Shown: positions 43,933 to 53,087 of the stretch, in pieces | Numbering within the stretch: position 1 is the stretch's first letter | How the letters are laid out: the number at the start of each line of letters is the position of its first letter | DNA from: Chryseobacterium sp. POL2 | Lineage (GTDB): Bacteria; Bacteroidota; Bacteroidia; Flavobacteriales; Weeksellaceae | Assembly (NCBI RefSeq): GCF_011058315.1 | Contig: NZ_CP049298.1 | Span: forward strand, 2,356,001 to 2,420,000 | DNA length: 64,000 nucleotides | Direction of reading: 5' to 3' | The notes under the pieces: generated by a model | Told to the model about the DNA's origin: nothing | The model's input: the letters and a program-made list of their open reading frames with translations, nothing else | Database searches by the model: none | Position numbers and translations under genes: made by a program

Positions 43933-45399
43933 ATGAAAAATAAAATTATATTATCACTATTTTTAGGTTCATTATTATTTTCTTCTTGCTCGGACAGCAT
44001 GTTCGAAGAAAATTATTCTGAAGCTGGGCTTGTAGTAGTGGATGAAAATGCAGTTAGAACTAATGCTGACTTAGAAATGTCAATTAAAGGTCTATATGCG
44101 AAATTATCTAGTTCTAACGGTTTCGGTGGAGATCATTTCACTTACCAAGAACTTACAGGAGATATTGGATTCGTTTCTCAATCTAACTCTGGTTATTTTG
44201 TGGGAACAAACGGTGGAACACACATCCAAGTTGATGGTGGCGCCGGCGGAGGACTTTGGGCAACTTTTTACAACACAATTGCTAATGCTAACTTCGTACT
44301 AAGTTTTGAAGGTAAGCTTCAAGAAGATGAAAATGCAATTCATAAAAATGAAGAATTATTTGCTCATGCAAAAATTATTAGAGCATATAACTATTTAGCA
44401 TTATTAAGCTATTTTTCACCAAATTACGGTGAGGGAGATCAAAGTCTTGGGGTGCCTTATTCAACAGTTTTTGATATCAAGGCTAAATTACCAAGAGAAA
44501 CTGTTCCTACAGTAATTAATAATGTTATTTCAGAATTAGAAGGCGTATCAGCATATTTTGAACAAAATGGTATCAGCGAAGGAATTTATGATTTCAAAAG
44601 ATCATTTAGTCCACTTGCAGTTGAAATGCTATTGGCACGTGCTTATTTATTCAAAAAAGACTATCCAAAAGCTGAGTACTATGCTCAGAAAGTTATCGAC
44701 GATACCAATATTCCTTTCTTATTGAGAAAAGATGTTGCACAATTCTTTATTAATGGAGAAGAAGCAGCTTATGAAACAATTTTTCAATTGGAATTTAACT
44801 CCGTTACACCGCAAGGTTTAACAGATTATTGGGGAACCAATGCGAGATACAAGCAAAACTTTATGGCGCGAAAATTCTGGGAGGCTTCAGGACTTAAAGT
44901 TCCTACTAATAGCGCAAAACGTGATGCAAGAGCATTCAGTTGGTATATGACCAATAATATTGTAACAGGATATCCAGATAATCCGAAACCTATCGATGTA
45001 AGAAAATACTTATCAGGATCGAGAGATTTAATCCAGCTAAGAAAGTCTGAAGCAGTTTTCATAAAGGCGGAAGCACAGTTTCATTCTAATCCAAGCTTAG
45101 CTTCTCAAACGGTTACTAATTGGGTTAAAGAATACCGCTTCCCAGACTATGTGCCAGCGGTTACATCAGGCCCAGGTGTTTTGGATGAAATCTTAACACA
45201 AAAAGCTATGGAGTTTTTCCTAGAAGGTCTTCGTTTTTCTGATTTGAAAAGAAATAACAGAGCGGTTGTTAAGTATCAAACAAACTCTATGGGACAACCA
45301 TTAACAGAAATACCAGTTGGAGATAGAAGATTTATTTGGCCAATTCCATTTAGTGAAATCCAAAACAATCCAAATATTACACAAGCTCCTGGATACTAA
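43933..45399 (+). CDS. SusD/RagB-family surface lipoprotein
   Basis: 488 aa. Lipoprotein signal peptide with lipobox LLFSSCSD, Cys at residue 20. SusD-like helical TPR features: NADLEMSIKGLYAKLSSSNG, RAYNYLALLSYFSPNYGEG, VEMLLARAYLFKKDYPKAEYYAQKVI, and the C-terminal block ILTQKAMEFFLEGLRFSDLKRNN ... FIWPIPFSEIQNNPNITQAPGY, the standard RagB/SusD ending. Forms the lid on the SusC barrel and captures the ligand at the cell surface. Followed by a long-stem terminator. Confidence 0.93.
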   Translation: MKNKIILSLFLGSLLFSSCSDSMFEENYSEAGLVVVDENAVRTNADLEMSIKGLYAKLSSSNGFGGDHFTYQELTGDIGFVSQSNSGYFVGTNGGTHIQVDGGAGGGLWATFYNTIANANFVLSFEGKLQEDENAIHKNEELFAHAKIIRAYNYLALLSYFSPNYGEGDQSLGVPYSTVFDIKAKLPRETVPTVINNVISELEGVSAYFEQNGISEGIYDFKRSFSPLAVEMLLARAYLFKKDYPKAEYYAQKVIDDTNIPFLLRKDVAQFFINGEEAAYETIFQLEFNSVTPQGLTDYWGTNARYKQNFMARKFWEASGLKVPTNSAKRDARAFSWYMTNNIVTGYPDNPKPIDVRKYLSGSRDLIQLRKSEAVFIKAEAQFHSNPSLASQTVTNWVKEYRFPDYVPAVTSGPGVLDEILTQKAMEFFLEGLRFSDLKRNNRAVVKYQTNSMGQPLTEIPVGDRRFIWPIPFSEIQNNPNITQAPGY

Positions 45400-45405
45400 A
45401 TTATA

Positions 45406-45447
45406 TTAATTCGGAGTAATATTATATTACTCCGAATTAAAAAAAAT
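45406..45447 (+). terminator. Rho-independent terminator of the first susCD pair
   Basis: 17-bp perfect stem around one central base: 45406-45422 with 45424-45440, then AAAAAAA. T-run on the plus strand is weak, but as a near-perfect 35-bp dyad it is the strongest hairpin in the window. The next gene's promoter box follows 10 bp later. Confidence 0.7.
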
Positions 45448-45450
45448 ATT

Positions 45451-45458
45451 TATATTTG
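45451..45458 (+). promoter_or_regulatory. -7 promoter element of the Asp-box protein gene
   Basis: TATATTTG, exact TAnnTTTG match, 23 nt before the ATG at 45482 and immediately after the terminator dyad. Confidence 0.5.
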
Positions 45459-45481
45459 AATATCATTTAAAATTTATTATT

Positions 45482-46807
45482 ATGAAAAAATTATTACTTT
45501 CTTTATCTGCTTTAGCAATCGGAGGTTTATTACAAGCACAAACCCCAGGATGGGATGGGATGCAAACAGGTGCGCCATCTTTGCATTACCCATATGCAAT
45601 GTCTGTTATTGATGCTAACACAGTTTGGTTTGCAGATCATGCAATAAGCAGTGCTCCGGACCAAGGGAAATATACAACAAAAACTACGGATGGTGGTGCA
45701 ACATGGACGAATATCGCAATAACAGGTATTCCTAGTGCGGCTACTTTAGGTGACTTTAGTGCAGCTTCAGCTACAACTGCTTGGGCTGTTTCCTCTGGCT
45801 CTGGATCACAAAATGGTGTTTGGAAAACAACAAATGGTGGTACATCTTGGACTAAGCAGACTTCTGCTGCTTACGGAGGCCAATCATTTGCTAACATCGT
45901 TTATTTCTGGGATGAGAACGAAGGTATCTCCGCTGGTGACCCTGTAGGCGCTAATTTTGAAATGTACAAAACTACTAATGGTGGTACAAACTGGACAAAA
46001 ATAACGAATGCACCTGCGCATGCTGGTGATTTCGGTTATACGCATATTAGATTTGTTACAGGTAATAATATTTGGATGGGTACAGATACAGGACGTGTAT
46101 TATATTCTCCAGATAAAGGCGCTACTTGGCAAACATTCCAGTCACCAGCATTAGACTTTGGTGGTGTTACTACAGCTGGAAGTTTCGCAAACATGGCTTT
46201 TAAAGATGCATCAAATGGTCTTCTTCAAACGAATGATAGTGGGGTAGTTGGTCTTTGGAAAACTTCTGATAGTGGAGCGAATTGGACTGAGGTGTTCCCA
46301 CAAGGAAACTTCAATGGAGAAAATATCGCTTATGTGCCAGGTACAGCTAATACTTATGTAAGTACAAGTGGAGACGGAGCTTCTTATTCTCTTGATGGTG
46401 GAGAAAACTGGGTAGATATGGAGTTCCCTGCAGGGGAGGCGCCGTATGCTGGTGCAGTTCAATTTATAAGTCCTACAGTTGGTTATGCTGGAGGGGCGAG
46501 CGAGGCTGCTGTTGGAGGCGTGCCTATTAGTGCAATGTATAAATTCAGAGGACAATTCTTAGCAGTATCAGATGTTAATGCTTCTAAAGCTAAATTAACA
46601 ATTGCTAATAACCCTGTAGGTGATAAAGTTGAATTAAAGTCAACTAAAGAAATTGTTACTGCAACAGTAATTGATATGGCTGGAAAAGCTATAAAAAGAG
46701 AAAATGCAGCGTCATTCAATGTTTCTAATCTATCAAAAGGAACTTATATTATCCAAGTTCAATATAAAGACGGAAGTTTTGAAAACACTAAGATGATTAA
46801 GAAATAA
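45482..46807 (+). CDS. Secreted Asp-box (BNR/Ycf48-like) beta-propeller protein with T9SS type A tail
   Basis: 441 aa. Signal peptide about 1-20 (LLSLSALAIGGLLQAQ). Residues about 60-330 contain six Asp-box-like repeats: KTTDGGATWTN, KTTNGGTSWTK, KTTNGGTNWTK, SPDKGATWQT, KTSDSGANWTE and SLDGGENWVD, each ending a propeller blade. The C-terminal 75 residues (AKLTIANNPVGDKVELKS ... ATVIDMAGKAI ... LSKGTYIIQVQYKDG ... TKMIKK) are a T9SS type A sorting domain. No sialidase active-site motif is evident. It lies between two susCD pairs with its own promoter and terminator. Possibly a surface glycan-binding protein; function not known. Confidence 0.85.
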   Translation: MKKLLLSLSALAIGGLLQAQTPGWDGMQTGAPSLHYPYAMSVIDANTVWFADHAISSAPDQGKYTTKTTDGGATWTNIAITGIPSAATLGDFSAASATTAWAVSSGSGSQNGVWKTTNGGTSWTKQTSAAYGGQSFANIVYFWDENEGISAGDPVGANFEMYKTTNGGTNWTKITNAPAHAGDFGYTHIRFVTGNNIWMGTDTGRVLYSPDKGATWQTFQSPALDFGGVTTAGSFANMAFKDASNGLLQTNDSGVVGLWKTSDSGANWTEVFPQGNFNGENIAYVPGTANTYVSTSGDGASYSLDGGENWVDMEFPAGEAPYAGAVQFISPTVGYAGGASEAAVGGVPISAMYKFRGQFLAVSDVNASKAKLTIANNPVGDKVELKSTKEIVTATVIDMAGKAIKRENAASFNVSNLSKGTYIIQVQYKDGSFENTKMIKK

Positions 46808-46829
46808 TTTAATTATTTATAACACACGA

Positions 46830-46860
46830 GCCACCAAATTAGTAATTTGGTGGCTTTTTT
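46830..46860 (+). terminator. Rho-independent terminator of the Asp-box gene
   Basis: 11-bp perfect stem, 46830-46840 (GCCACCAAATT) with 46844-46854, 3-nt loop, then TTTTTT. Confidence 0.9.
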
Positions 46861-46884
46861 ATTAAATATTTATGTGTTAAATTT

Positions 46885-46915
46885 TTGGATATGTTAAATA
46901 TTATTAACATATTTG
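46885..46915 (+). promoter_or_regulatory. Promoter of the second susC gene
   Basis: TTG at 46885-46887, exactly 20 nt, then CATATTTG at 46908-46915. Same sequence and spacing as for the first susC gene, followed as there by TAGTGTTAATATGAA around the start codon. Confidence 0.65.
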
Positions 46916-46943
46916 CGCCGAGTAAATATTAAATAGTGTTAAT

Positions 46944-49820
46944 ATGAATGTAAAATTAAAAGTGTTAACTGCTGGGGTGTTGTTTTTTACAGGACAAGCA
47001 GTTTTTGCACAACAAAAAGCAAAAGATACGGCTACAACCTCAATAGAAGAAGTCGTTCTAGTTGGTTATGGAAAACAGAAAAGAACTGATGTAACAGGAT
47101 CAATTACTACAGTTAAGTCAGAAGCTCTTCAAGAGCAGCCAGTATCGTCGGTTGAGCTTGCATTGCAAGGTAAGGCACCAGGTGTACAAGTTGCAAGTAC
47201 TGGAGGAAGAGCAGGGAATACTACTAAGATTAGCATTAGAGGGAATGGTTCTTTAAGTGCTTCAAATAATCCATTATACATTATTGATGGAGTTCCCCAA
47301 GAATCTATGGGTAATTTGTCTCCTGACGATATAAGTAGTATGCAGGTTTTAAAAGATGCAGCTTCGAGTGCTATTTATGGTTCAAGGGCTTCTAATGGTG
47401 TGGTTTTGATTGAAACAAAAGCAGGACGATATAATGGAAAACCAACAGTTTCTTTCTCTAGTTCTTATGGTATTCAAGAGATAATTAAAAGACCTGATCT
47501 GTTAAACGCTGAACAATACAGACAAGTACATGAAGCAGCAAGATTGAATTATCTTAGTGATATTCAAAAAGGAATTTTAGCATCTCCTGCTACTGGATCA
47601 GTAGGGTATTTAGGACTTAATAATCCAATGACGGATACTGGAATTAATACTAATTGGATGGATTATGTATTAAGAACTGGGGTTATTACAAATAATCAAA
47701 TTAGTTTTACTGGCGGTACAGATAAATCGAAAATGTATTTGTCAGTATCTCATATTGATCAAGAAGGTATTATCCAACAAGATAAATATCAGATAGCAAG
47801 AGTTAGATTGAATGTAGAGCAAAAGATGACAGATAAGTTTAAAATAGGAATGAATTCTTATTTTACATATACTAGTTCTAATCCAATTGCTGATGATAAC
47901 AATACTTACCAACCGTGGAGTAATGCTATGAATGCGGCTCCAAATCAAGCTGTATATGGTGCCGATGGTAGACCTAATAGGAATCTTAATACGAACAATC
48001 CTTTATGGGCTTTTGAAAGACAAGTTAGTGATAAATGGCAGAATATCGGAGCTAATTTCTTTGCTATTTACAACCCAATTAAAGAAATTACCTTAAAAAC
48101 TTCCATTAGTGGAAATATTGCTTCAAATCGATACAATAGATTTGATGCGCCAAGTACAAGAAGAGGAGAGAAAGAAGGAAAACCATGGGGTTATGGATAT
48201 TATAGTACGCAAAATAATAGAGATTTTTTAATTGAAAATACAGCGTCCTATGATAAATCTTTTGTAGATAATAAATTGAAGCTTAATGTTTTGGTTGGAC
48301 AGTCATTTCAACGTTGGGAATATGAAGATTCTTATGTAGCAGGGGAGAACTTTCCGTCGGATAATTTACCATGGTTAATATCTGCAGGAACTATAAACCA
48401 AGGAAGAAGTTATTTCACTGCAATGTCTTTAGCCTCGTTCTTTGGTAGAGCACAAATAACTTGGGATAATAAGTATAATTTAATGTTATCAACAAGATAT
48501 GATGGGTCCTCTAAATTTAGAAAAGGAAATAAGTGGGGTAATTTCCCAGCAGCATCCATTGGGTGGACTGTGTCAAATGAATCTTTCTTTAATGTACCTG
48601 CAATTAATGAATTTAAATTGAGAGCGTCTTATGGATTTACTGGAAATCAAACAGGAATTAGTTATGCCGCTGGACAAAATCTTATTTCGGGTGGACAAAA
48701 TCATAATCAAAACCCTGGTTTAGCCGTAACTGATTTATACAACCCAGATTTGAAATGGGAAAAAGGAAAATCTATAGATGCAGGATTTGATTTATCAATG
48801 TTCAATAGAAGACTAAATCTAACAGCAGATTATTATGATAAAACGACAAATGATTTGTTATATAGAATGCCTGTAGGTCAAGAAAGTGGATTTTTAAACC
48901 AACTACGTAACGTAGGTTCTATTAACAATAAAGGTTTTGAGGTAGCCTTAGATGCTAAAATAATTAAGGGTTCTATGTTTACATGGGATTTTGGAGCTAA
49001 TTTCTCATATAATAAGAATACTGTAGAAAAAATTGGAACTAAAGCTGGTCAATATACAACTGGATTTGTTTCTATCGTTAAAGAAGGCGAGTCTCTGGGA
49101 TCATTTTATATTCTTGAATCTTTAGGAGTTGCAAAAGAAACTTATCAATATAAAGATGCTACTGGTAAAGTTACTAAAACAGTACAAGCTGGAGACATGA
49201 TTTATAAAGATGTTAACGGTGATGGTATTATTAATAATAATGATAGACAGGTCTTCAGTGGAGGTATTGCGCCAATGTATGGTGGTTTAAATACAAGAAT
49301 TGCTTATGGAATTGTTGATTTATCAATTAATGCACAATACTCTATCGGGAAAAAAGTATATGCGATGTACAAAGAGAAAAGTGTTAGTGGTGCAGCAACA
49401 GGTTATCCCTCTTTCTCAACCAATATGATAGGTGAACAAATGGATTATTGGACACCAGAGAATACAGATACTAATGTACCTCGTCCACATTTGGCTAGTG
49501 CTACTTCATCATGGAATAATCAAAAGTCTACAAGATTTTTAGAAAATGCAGACTATTTAAGAATTACTGATATTACTTTAGGGGTAAATCTTAAAAATGA
49601 ACATTTAGGATTCATTAAATCAATGAGAATTTATGCTCAGGTTAGAAATGCATTTACTTTTACGAAATATAGCGGATTAGATCCTGAAACTTATTATGTG
49701 GATCAAACTGTTGGTTCTTCACAAACTACCACTGATACAACTAAGATATCTTCTGGTGTAGACATCAACGGAATTCCAAATGTTAAAATTTATAGTTTAG
49801 GACTAAATGTTAACTTCTAA
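46944..49820 (+). CDS. SusC/RagA-family TonB-linked outer membrane transporter (second)
   Basis: 958 aa. Signal peptide 1-22 (MNVKLKVLTAGVLFFTGQAVFAQ), TonB-box-like SIEEVVLVGYGKQKR (about 34-48), plug: VSSVELALQGKAPGVQVAS, SIRGNGSLSASNNPLYIIDGVP, DISSMQVLKDAASSAIYGSRASNGVVLIETKAG. The barrel ends YSLGLNVNF. It shares its signal peptide and start region with the first SusC but the barrels differ clearly, so the substrates probably differ. It has the GYG-KQK motif typical of canonical family members, which the first SusC lacks. Partner SusD begins 11 bp later. Confidence 0.93.
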   Translation: MNVKLKVLTAGVLFFTGQAVFAQQKAKDTATTSIEEVVLVGYGKQKRTDVTGSITTVKSEALQEQPVSSVELALQGKAPGVQVASTGGRAGNTTKISIRGNGSLSASNNPLYIIDGVPQESMGNLSPDDISSMQVLKDAASSAIYGSRASNGVVLIETKAGRYNGKPTVSFSSSYGIQEIIKRPDLLNAEQYRQVHEAARLNYLSDIQKGILASPATGSVGYLGLNNPMTDTGINTNWMDYVLRTGVITNNQISFTGGTDKSKMYLSVSHIDQEGIIQQDKYQIARVRLNVEQKMTDKFKIGMNSYFTYTSSNPIADDNNTYQPWSNAMNAAPNQAVYGADGRPNRNLNTNNPLWAFERQVSDKWQNIGANFFAIYNPIKEITLKTSISGNIASNRYNRFDAPSTRRGEKEGKPWGYGYYSTQNNRDFLIENTASYDKSFVDNKLKLNVLVGQSFQRWEYEDSYVAGENFPSDNLPWLISAGTINQGRSYFTAMSLASFFGRAQITWDNKYNLMLSTRYDGSSKFRKGNKWGNFPAASIGWTVSNESFFNVPAINEFKLRASYGFTGNQTGISYAAGQNLISGGQNHNQNPGLAVTDLYNPDLKWEKGKSIDAGFDLSMFNRRLNLTADYYDKTTNDLLYRMPVGQESGFLNQLRNVGSINNKGFEVALDAKIIKGSMFTWDFGANFSYNKNTVEKIGTKAGQYTTGFVSIVKEGESLGSFYILESLGVAKETYQYKDATGKVTKTVQAGDMIYKDVNGDGIINNNDRQVFSGGIAPMYGGLNTRIAYGIVDLSINAQYSIGKKVYAMYKEKSVSGAATGYPSFSTNMIGEQMDYWTPENTDTNVPRPHLASATSSWNNQKSTRFLENADYLRITDITLGVNLKNEHLGFIKSMRIYAQVRNAFTFTKYSGLDPETYYVDQTVGSSQTTTDTTKISSGVDINGIPNVKIYSLGLNVNF

Positions 49821-49831
49821 AATTAATTAAA

Positions 49832-51016
49832 ATGAAAAAATTAAGTATATTACTATTGTCATTTGGTTTACTTTTTACTTCATGTGAAAAAGAACTAGAC
49901 ATTAAATCTGAAGTTGCTTTGGATGGAAATTCTTCACTGTCTTCGTCAGATATTGATAAAATATTAACAGGAACCTATAAGAAAGTAATGGAGCCAAGTA
50001 ATTATCCTTACTTTAACGTTATGGCCTCAGAAATTATGGGTGATAATTATAAACCATTCAAATTTCAATTTATTCAAATACAATATCTTTCTGAACATAC
50101 TACACCGCCAGATGATATTATGCTAAGTTATTTTTATAAAGATTTCTATGCGGCTATCATGAGAGCACATACTGTACTTAAAGTACCAACTGCATCTAAT
50201 TCTCAAAAAGGAAAAGCAAGATATGTAAGAGCATTAAGTTATTTAAGACTTTATGATTTATTCGAAGGCGTTCCGGTAGTAGATGAGAATTATGATGGTT
50301 CTCCAGTTAAGGCTAATACTCCCAAAGAAGTTCTTAATTTTATTATTGAAGATTTGAAGTATGCTAAAGCTAATATTGAACCAATCAATGTGGGGAACCA
50401 AGATTCAAAACTAACTCCAACTAAAGAAGCGGCATCTGCTTTGTTAGCTAGAGTATATAGAATGAACGGTGATCTTGCTAGTGCAGGTGTTGAAGCTGAA
50501 GAACTAATTAAAAGTGGTAAGTTTGCTATATCAGATAATCCTAAAAATAATGATAATGAGGTAATCATGAAGTTTGCTGGTAACTTAGCAGAAGCTAATG
50601 GTTCATGGGGTTGGATTATGAGCTACGATGCTAGAACTTGGAATTGTTTCGGTGTGTCAGATCAAATTATTGCTTTATTAGGGCAAGATGACACTAGAAG
50701 AGTTCTTTTCGATATTGATGAAGCACCACAAACAGGAAATTTCATTTTTTCTAATAAATATTCAAGAGCTGATGATTCGGATTTATTGATTTCAAGAATT
50801 CCAGAGATGTATCTTATCTCTGCTGAGGCTGGTAATTCAGCTAGATTGACTGAACTTCAAAGCAAAAGAAAATCATCATTGTCTTTAGATGACGAAAGAA
50901 GATTGGAATTGTCTTTCGAATGGGTAAGATGGTCTGATCTAAAATTGAAAGGGGAACCATATAAATTGCCTTTCCCACAAGGAGCTATGGATGCTAATGA
51001 TTTATTAGGTAAATAA
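49832..51016 (+). CDS. SusD/RagB-family surface lipoprotein (second)
   Basis: 394 aa, about 100 residues shorter than the first SusD. Lipobox LLFTSCEK with Cys at residue 18. Typical features: DIDKILTGTYKKVMEPSNYPY, GKARYVRALSYLRLYDLFEGVPVV, AASALLARVYRMNGDLASAGVEAEELI, and the C-terminal DDERRLELSFEWVRWSDLKLKG (position of FEGLRWFDL in other SusD proteins). The ligand-binding half appears reduced, suggesting a smaller ligand, but that is inference. Last gene of its unit; terminator follows. Confidence 0.9.
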   Translation: MKKLSILLLSFGLLFTSCEKELDIKSEVALDGNSSLSSSDIDKILTGTYKKVMEPSNYPYFNVMASEIMGDNYKPFKFQFIQIQYLSEHTTPPDDIMLSYFYKDFYAAIMRAHTVLKVPTASNSQKGKARYVRALSYLRLYDLFEGVPVVDENYDGSPVKANTPKEVLNFIIEDLKYAKANIEPINVGNQDSKLTPTKEAASALLARVYRMNGDLASAGVEAEELIKSGKFAISDNPKNNDNEVIMKFAGNLAEANGSWGWIMSYDARTWNCFGVSDQIIALLGQDDTRRVLFDIDEAPQTGNFIFSNKYSRADDSDLLISRIPEMYLISAEAGNSARLTELQSKRKSSLSLDDERRLELSFEWVRWSDLKLKGEPYKLPFPQGAMDANDLLGK

Positions 51017-51034
51017 TAAAAATTATCATTATTA

Positions 51035-51074
51035 AAAAGCTGCCTTTCAATTTATTGAAAGGTAGCTTTTTTTG
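51035..51074 (+). terminator. Rho-independent terminator of the second susCD pair
   Basis: 16-bp stem, 51035-51050 with 51055-51070 (one G-T pair), 4-nt loop, followed by T residues. Confidence 0.9.
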
Positions 51075-51135
51075 TTGCTATCTTTACTTTAAAATTTTTA
51101 TTATAAGGAGTTTTTAAGCATTCATAAAAATCCGT

Positions 51136-51143
51136 TACTTTTG
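51136..51143 (+). promoter_or_regulatory. -7 promoter element of the porin-bshC unit
   Basis: TACTTTTG, exact TAnnTTTG match, 17 nt before the ATG at 51161. Confidence 0.55.
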
Positions 51144-51160
51144 TATTTCAAAACTTTCGA

Positions 51161-53077
51161 ATGAGATACATTCTTTTAGCATTCCTTTTTGGTGTTCAGT
51201 TTTTGTCTGCGCAGATTATAACCAGCAAAGACGGCACAAAAAAAAGCGAAGATACTTTGGTTGTGGTTTCGGGCACAAAAGACTCGCTGGAAATTTTTAA
51301 ACCAACAATTAATGATTACTTGTATCAAACACAGTTTTCACAAAAGAAACTTTTTGATACAAGCTTTTCTATTTCGCGATCCTATGCGTTTACCCAATTC
51401 AATAACCGCGATAACTTCGGGAAAATTCAGTTTGTAAATATAGGTTCGGGTTTTCAACCACTGATTTTTGAAACCAATAAAGAGCAAAATCTTTCGGTGC
51501 TTCCTACCAACAAATCTTTTTTTATTTTAGGAGCCGATGCTATCAAATATTATGATGTCAAAACGCCAACAGCAACGTTTGTCTATCACAATGCGATGCG
51601 AAATGGCGCAGCATTGAGTTCAACTTACACGCAAAATGTAGGAAAAAATTTCAATTTTGCGATAGAATATATGGGATTGCGCTCTCAGGGTTTGTACAGA
51701 AATAGTTTGGCAGCGTCAAACAATAGCATATTTTCTGCGCATTACAAATCCAAAAATGAAAAATATGAAGCCTTCGCGCATTACATTCATCAAAATATAA
51801 ACAATGAAGAATATGGTGGGATTGCAGATATAGACGTTTTTCTTAGTGGAGATTCTCGTTTTAAAAACCGCCAAAATTTGGAAACCAATCTCAGTGATGT
51901 GACTTCCAGATTGTATTACAGACGCTATTATTTCAGTCACGAGTTTGCGCCTTTGGATCCTGCAAAATATCCTTTTAAACTTAGACATACGATCTCGCAT
52001 CAGGGCAACAAATATTATTTCAGTCAAGCTTCAGTACATCCTTTCCTTGGAGACGATGTTATTAATGGTTTTGCCTTGTCGTCCAAGAAATATTCTGATA
52101 ACTTGAGTAATACCTTCAGTTTAGTTTGGGATAAAGAAAACTTCAAATTGGATGCAGGTGTTCGTCATCAAAACATCACTTTTGGGAATCTTTATCCTTC
52201 CGACTCATTGGCCATTCCAGGTACTTTGAAGGAAAACAGGTTCGGTGCTTTAGGAAATTTGGAAATCAAACTTTGGAATCGTTTTCAATTAAAATCTTTT
52301 CTTGAATTTTCTAACGGTAATACATTCGGGACTTTTCTTAAAACGACAAATTTAGTTCAGTTCGAGCCCATTAAAGATTATTTCGTAGATGCCCATTTTA
52401 ACTTCCAAAGTGCAGTGCCTAGTTTTAATAATTTGTTGAACACCTCGATTTATGGACATTACAATTACTATCTTAATGATTCAAAAAATGAAACAACGAC
52501 AGAGCTGGGTGCAAAACTCCGTTTAAAATGGTTTGACTCAAATATTTATGTTAATTTGGTACGTGTTGACAATTACGCTTATTTTGATAAAACTGGAAAA
52601 TCTTTACAAGCGCCGGATGCACTCAATATCACACAAGTTGGTGGAGAAGCGACTTTACGTTACGGAAAATTTAACCTCAATGGTCGATTACATTTCCAAA
52701 ATGCAATTTCGGGGAAAGATTATTTTCCGATGCCGAGCTTTATAGGCCGCGCTAATTTGTATTATCAAACCAAAGCTTTTAAAGATGCTGCCGAAATACA
52801 AGCGGGCATTAAAGTTTATTATTTCACAAAATTTGCATCACGCGATTATTCGCCAGTTCTTAACGAATTTATGCTTCCCAATGACAGAGCTTATTCCATC
52901 GGAGGCCAGCCGATTGCAGACGCTTACTTTAATCTGAAAGTGAAACGTATGTTCTTCTATATCGAAGCGCAACATTTTAATACGACATTTTTACAAAACA
53001 AATCTTATACAGCGCCATATTTTCCGATTTATGATTTTCGGTTGAATTTGGGAATCGTTTGGTACTTATTTAGCTAA
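51161..53077 (+). CDS. Putative outer membrane porin (Porin_10-like)
   Basis: 638 aa. Signal peptide 1-18 (LLAFLFGVQFLSAQ). The mature part begins with the short acidic segment typical of the Bacteroidota putative porin family (DSLEIFKPTINDYLYQTQF), then many alternating aromatic/polar strands with YYDVKTPTATFVYHNAMRNGAALSSTY, LRSQGLYRNSLA and FFYIEAQHFNTTFL, ending VWYLFS. No plug or TonB box. Expected to be a beta-barrel in the outer membrane; the transported molecule is unknown. Eleven bp before bshC, apparently in one transcript. This porin-bshC neighbourhood is recurrent in my memory of Flavobacteriia genomes, though a link in function is not shown. Confidence 0.85.
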   Translation: MRYILLAFLFGVQFLSAQIITSKDGTKKSEDTLVVVSGTKDSLEIFKPTINDYLYQTQFSQKKLFDTSFSISRSYAFTQFNNRDNFGKIQFVNIGSGFQPLIFETNKEQNLSVLPTNKSFFILGADAIKYYDVKTPTATFVYHNAMRNGAALSSTYTQNVGKNFNFAIEYMGLRSQGLYRNSLAASNNSIFSAHYKSKNEKYEAFAHYIHQNINNEEYGGIADIDVFLSGDSRFKNRQNLETNLSDVTSRLYYRRYYFSHEFAPLDPAKYPFKLRHTISHQGNKYYFSQASVHPFLGDDVINGFALSSKKYSDNLSNTFSLVWDKENFKLDAGVRHQNITFGNLYPSDSLAIPGTLKENRFGALGNLEIKLWNRFQLKSFLEFSNGNTFGTFLKTTNLVQFEPIKDYFVDAHFNFQSAVPSFNNLLNTSIYGHYNYYLNDSKNETTTELGAKLRLKWFDSNIYVNLVRVDNYAYFDKTGKSLQAPDALNITQVGGEATLRYGKFNLNGRLHFQNAISGKDYFPMPSFIGRANLYYQTKAFKDAAEIQAGIKVYYFTKFASRDYSPVLNEFMLPNDRAYSIGGQPIADAYFNLKVKRMFFYIEAQHFNTTFLQNKSYTAPYFPIYDFRLNLGIVWYLFS

Positions 53078-53087
53078 ATTCAAGAGG

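Noticed and set aside
45482-46807. Sialidase
   Set aside because: Asp-box repeats are present but the arginine triad, FRIP motif and catalytic Tyr/Glu of sialidases are not seen.
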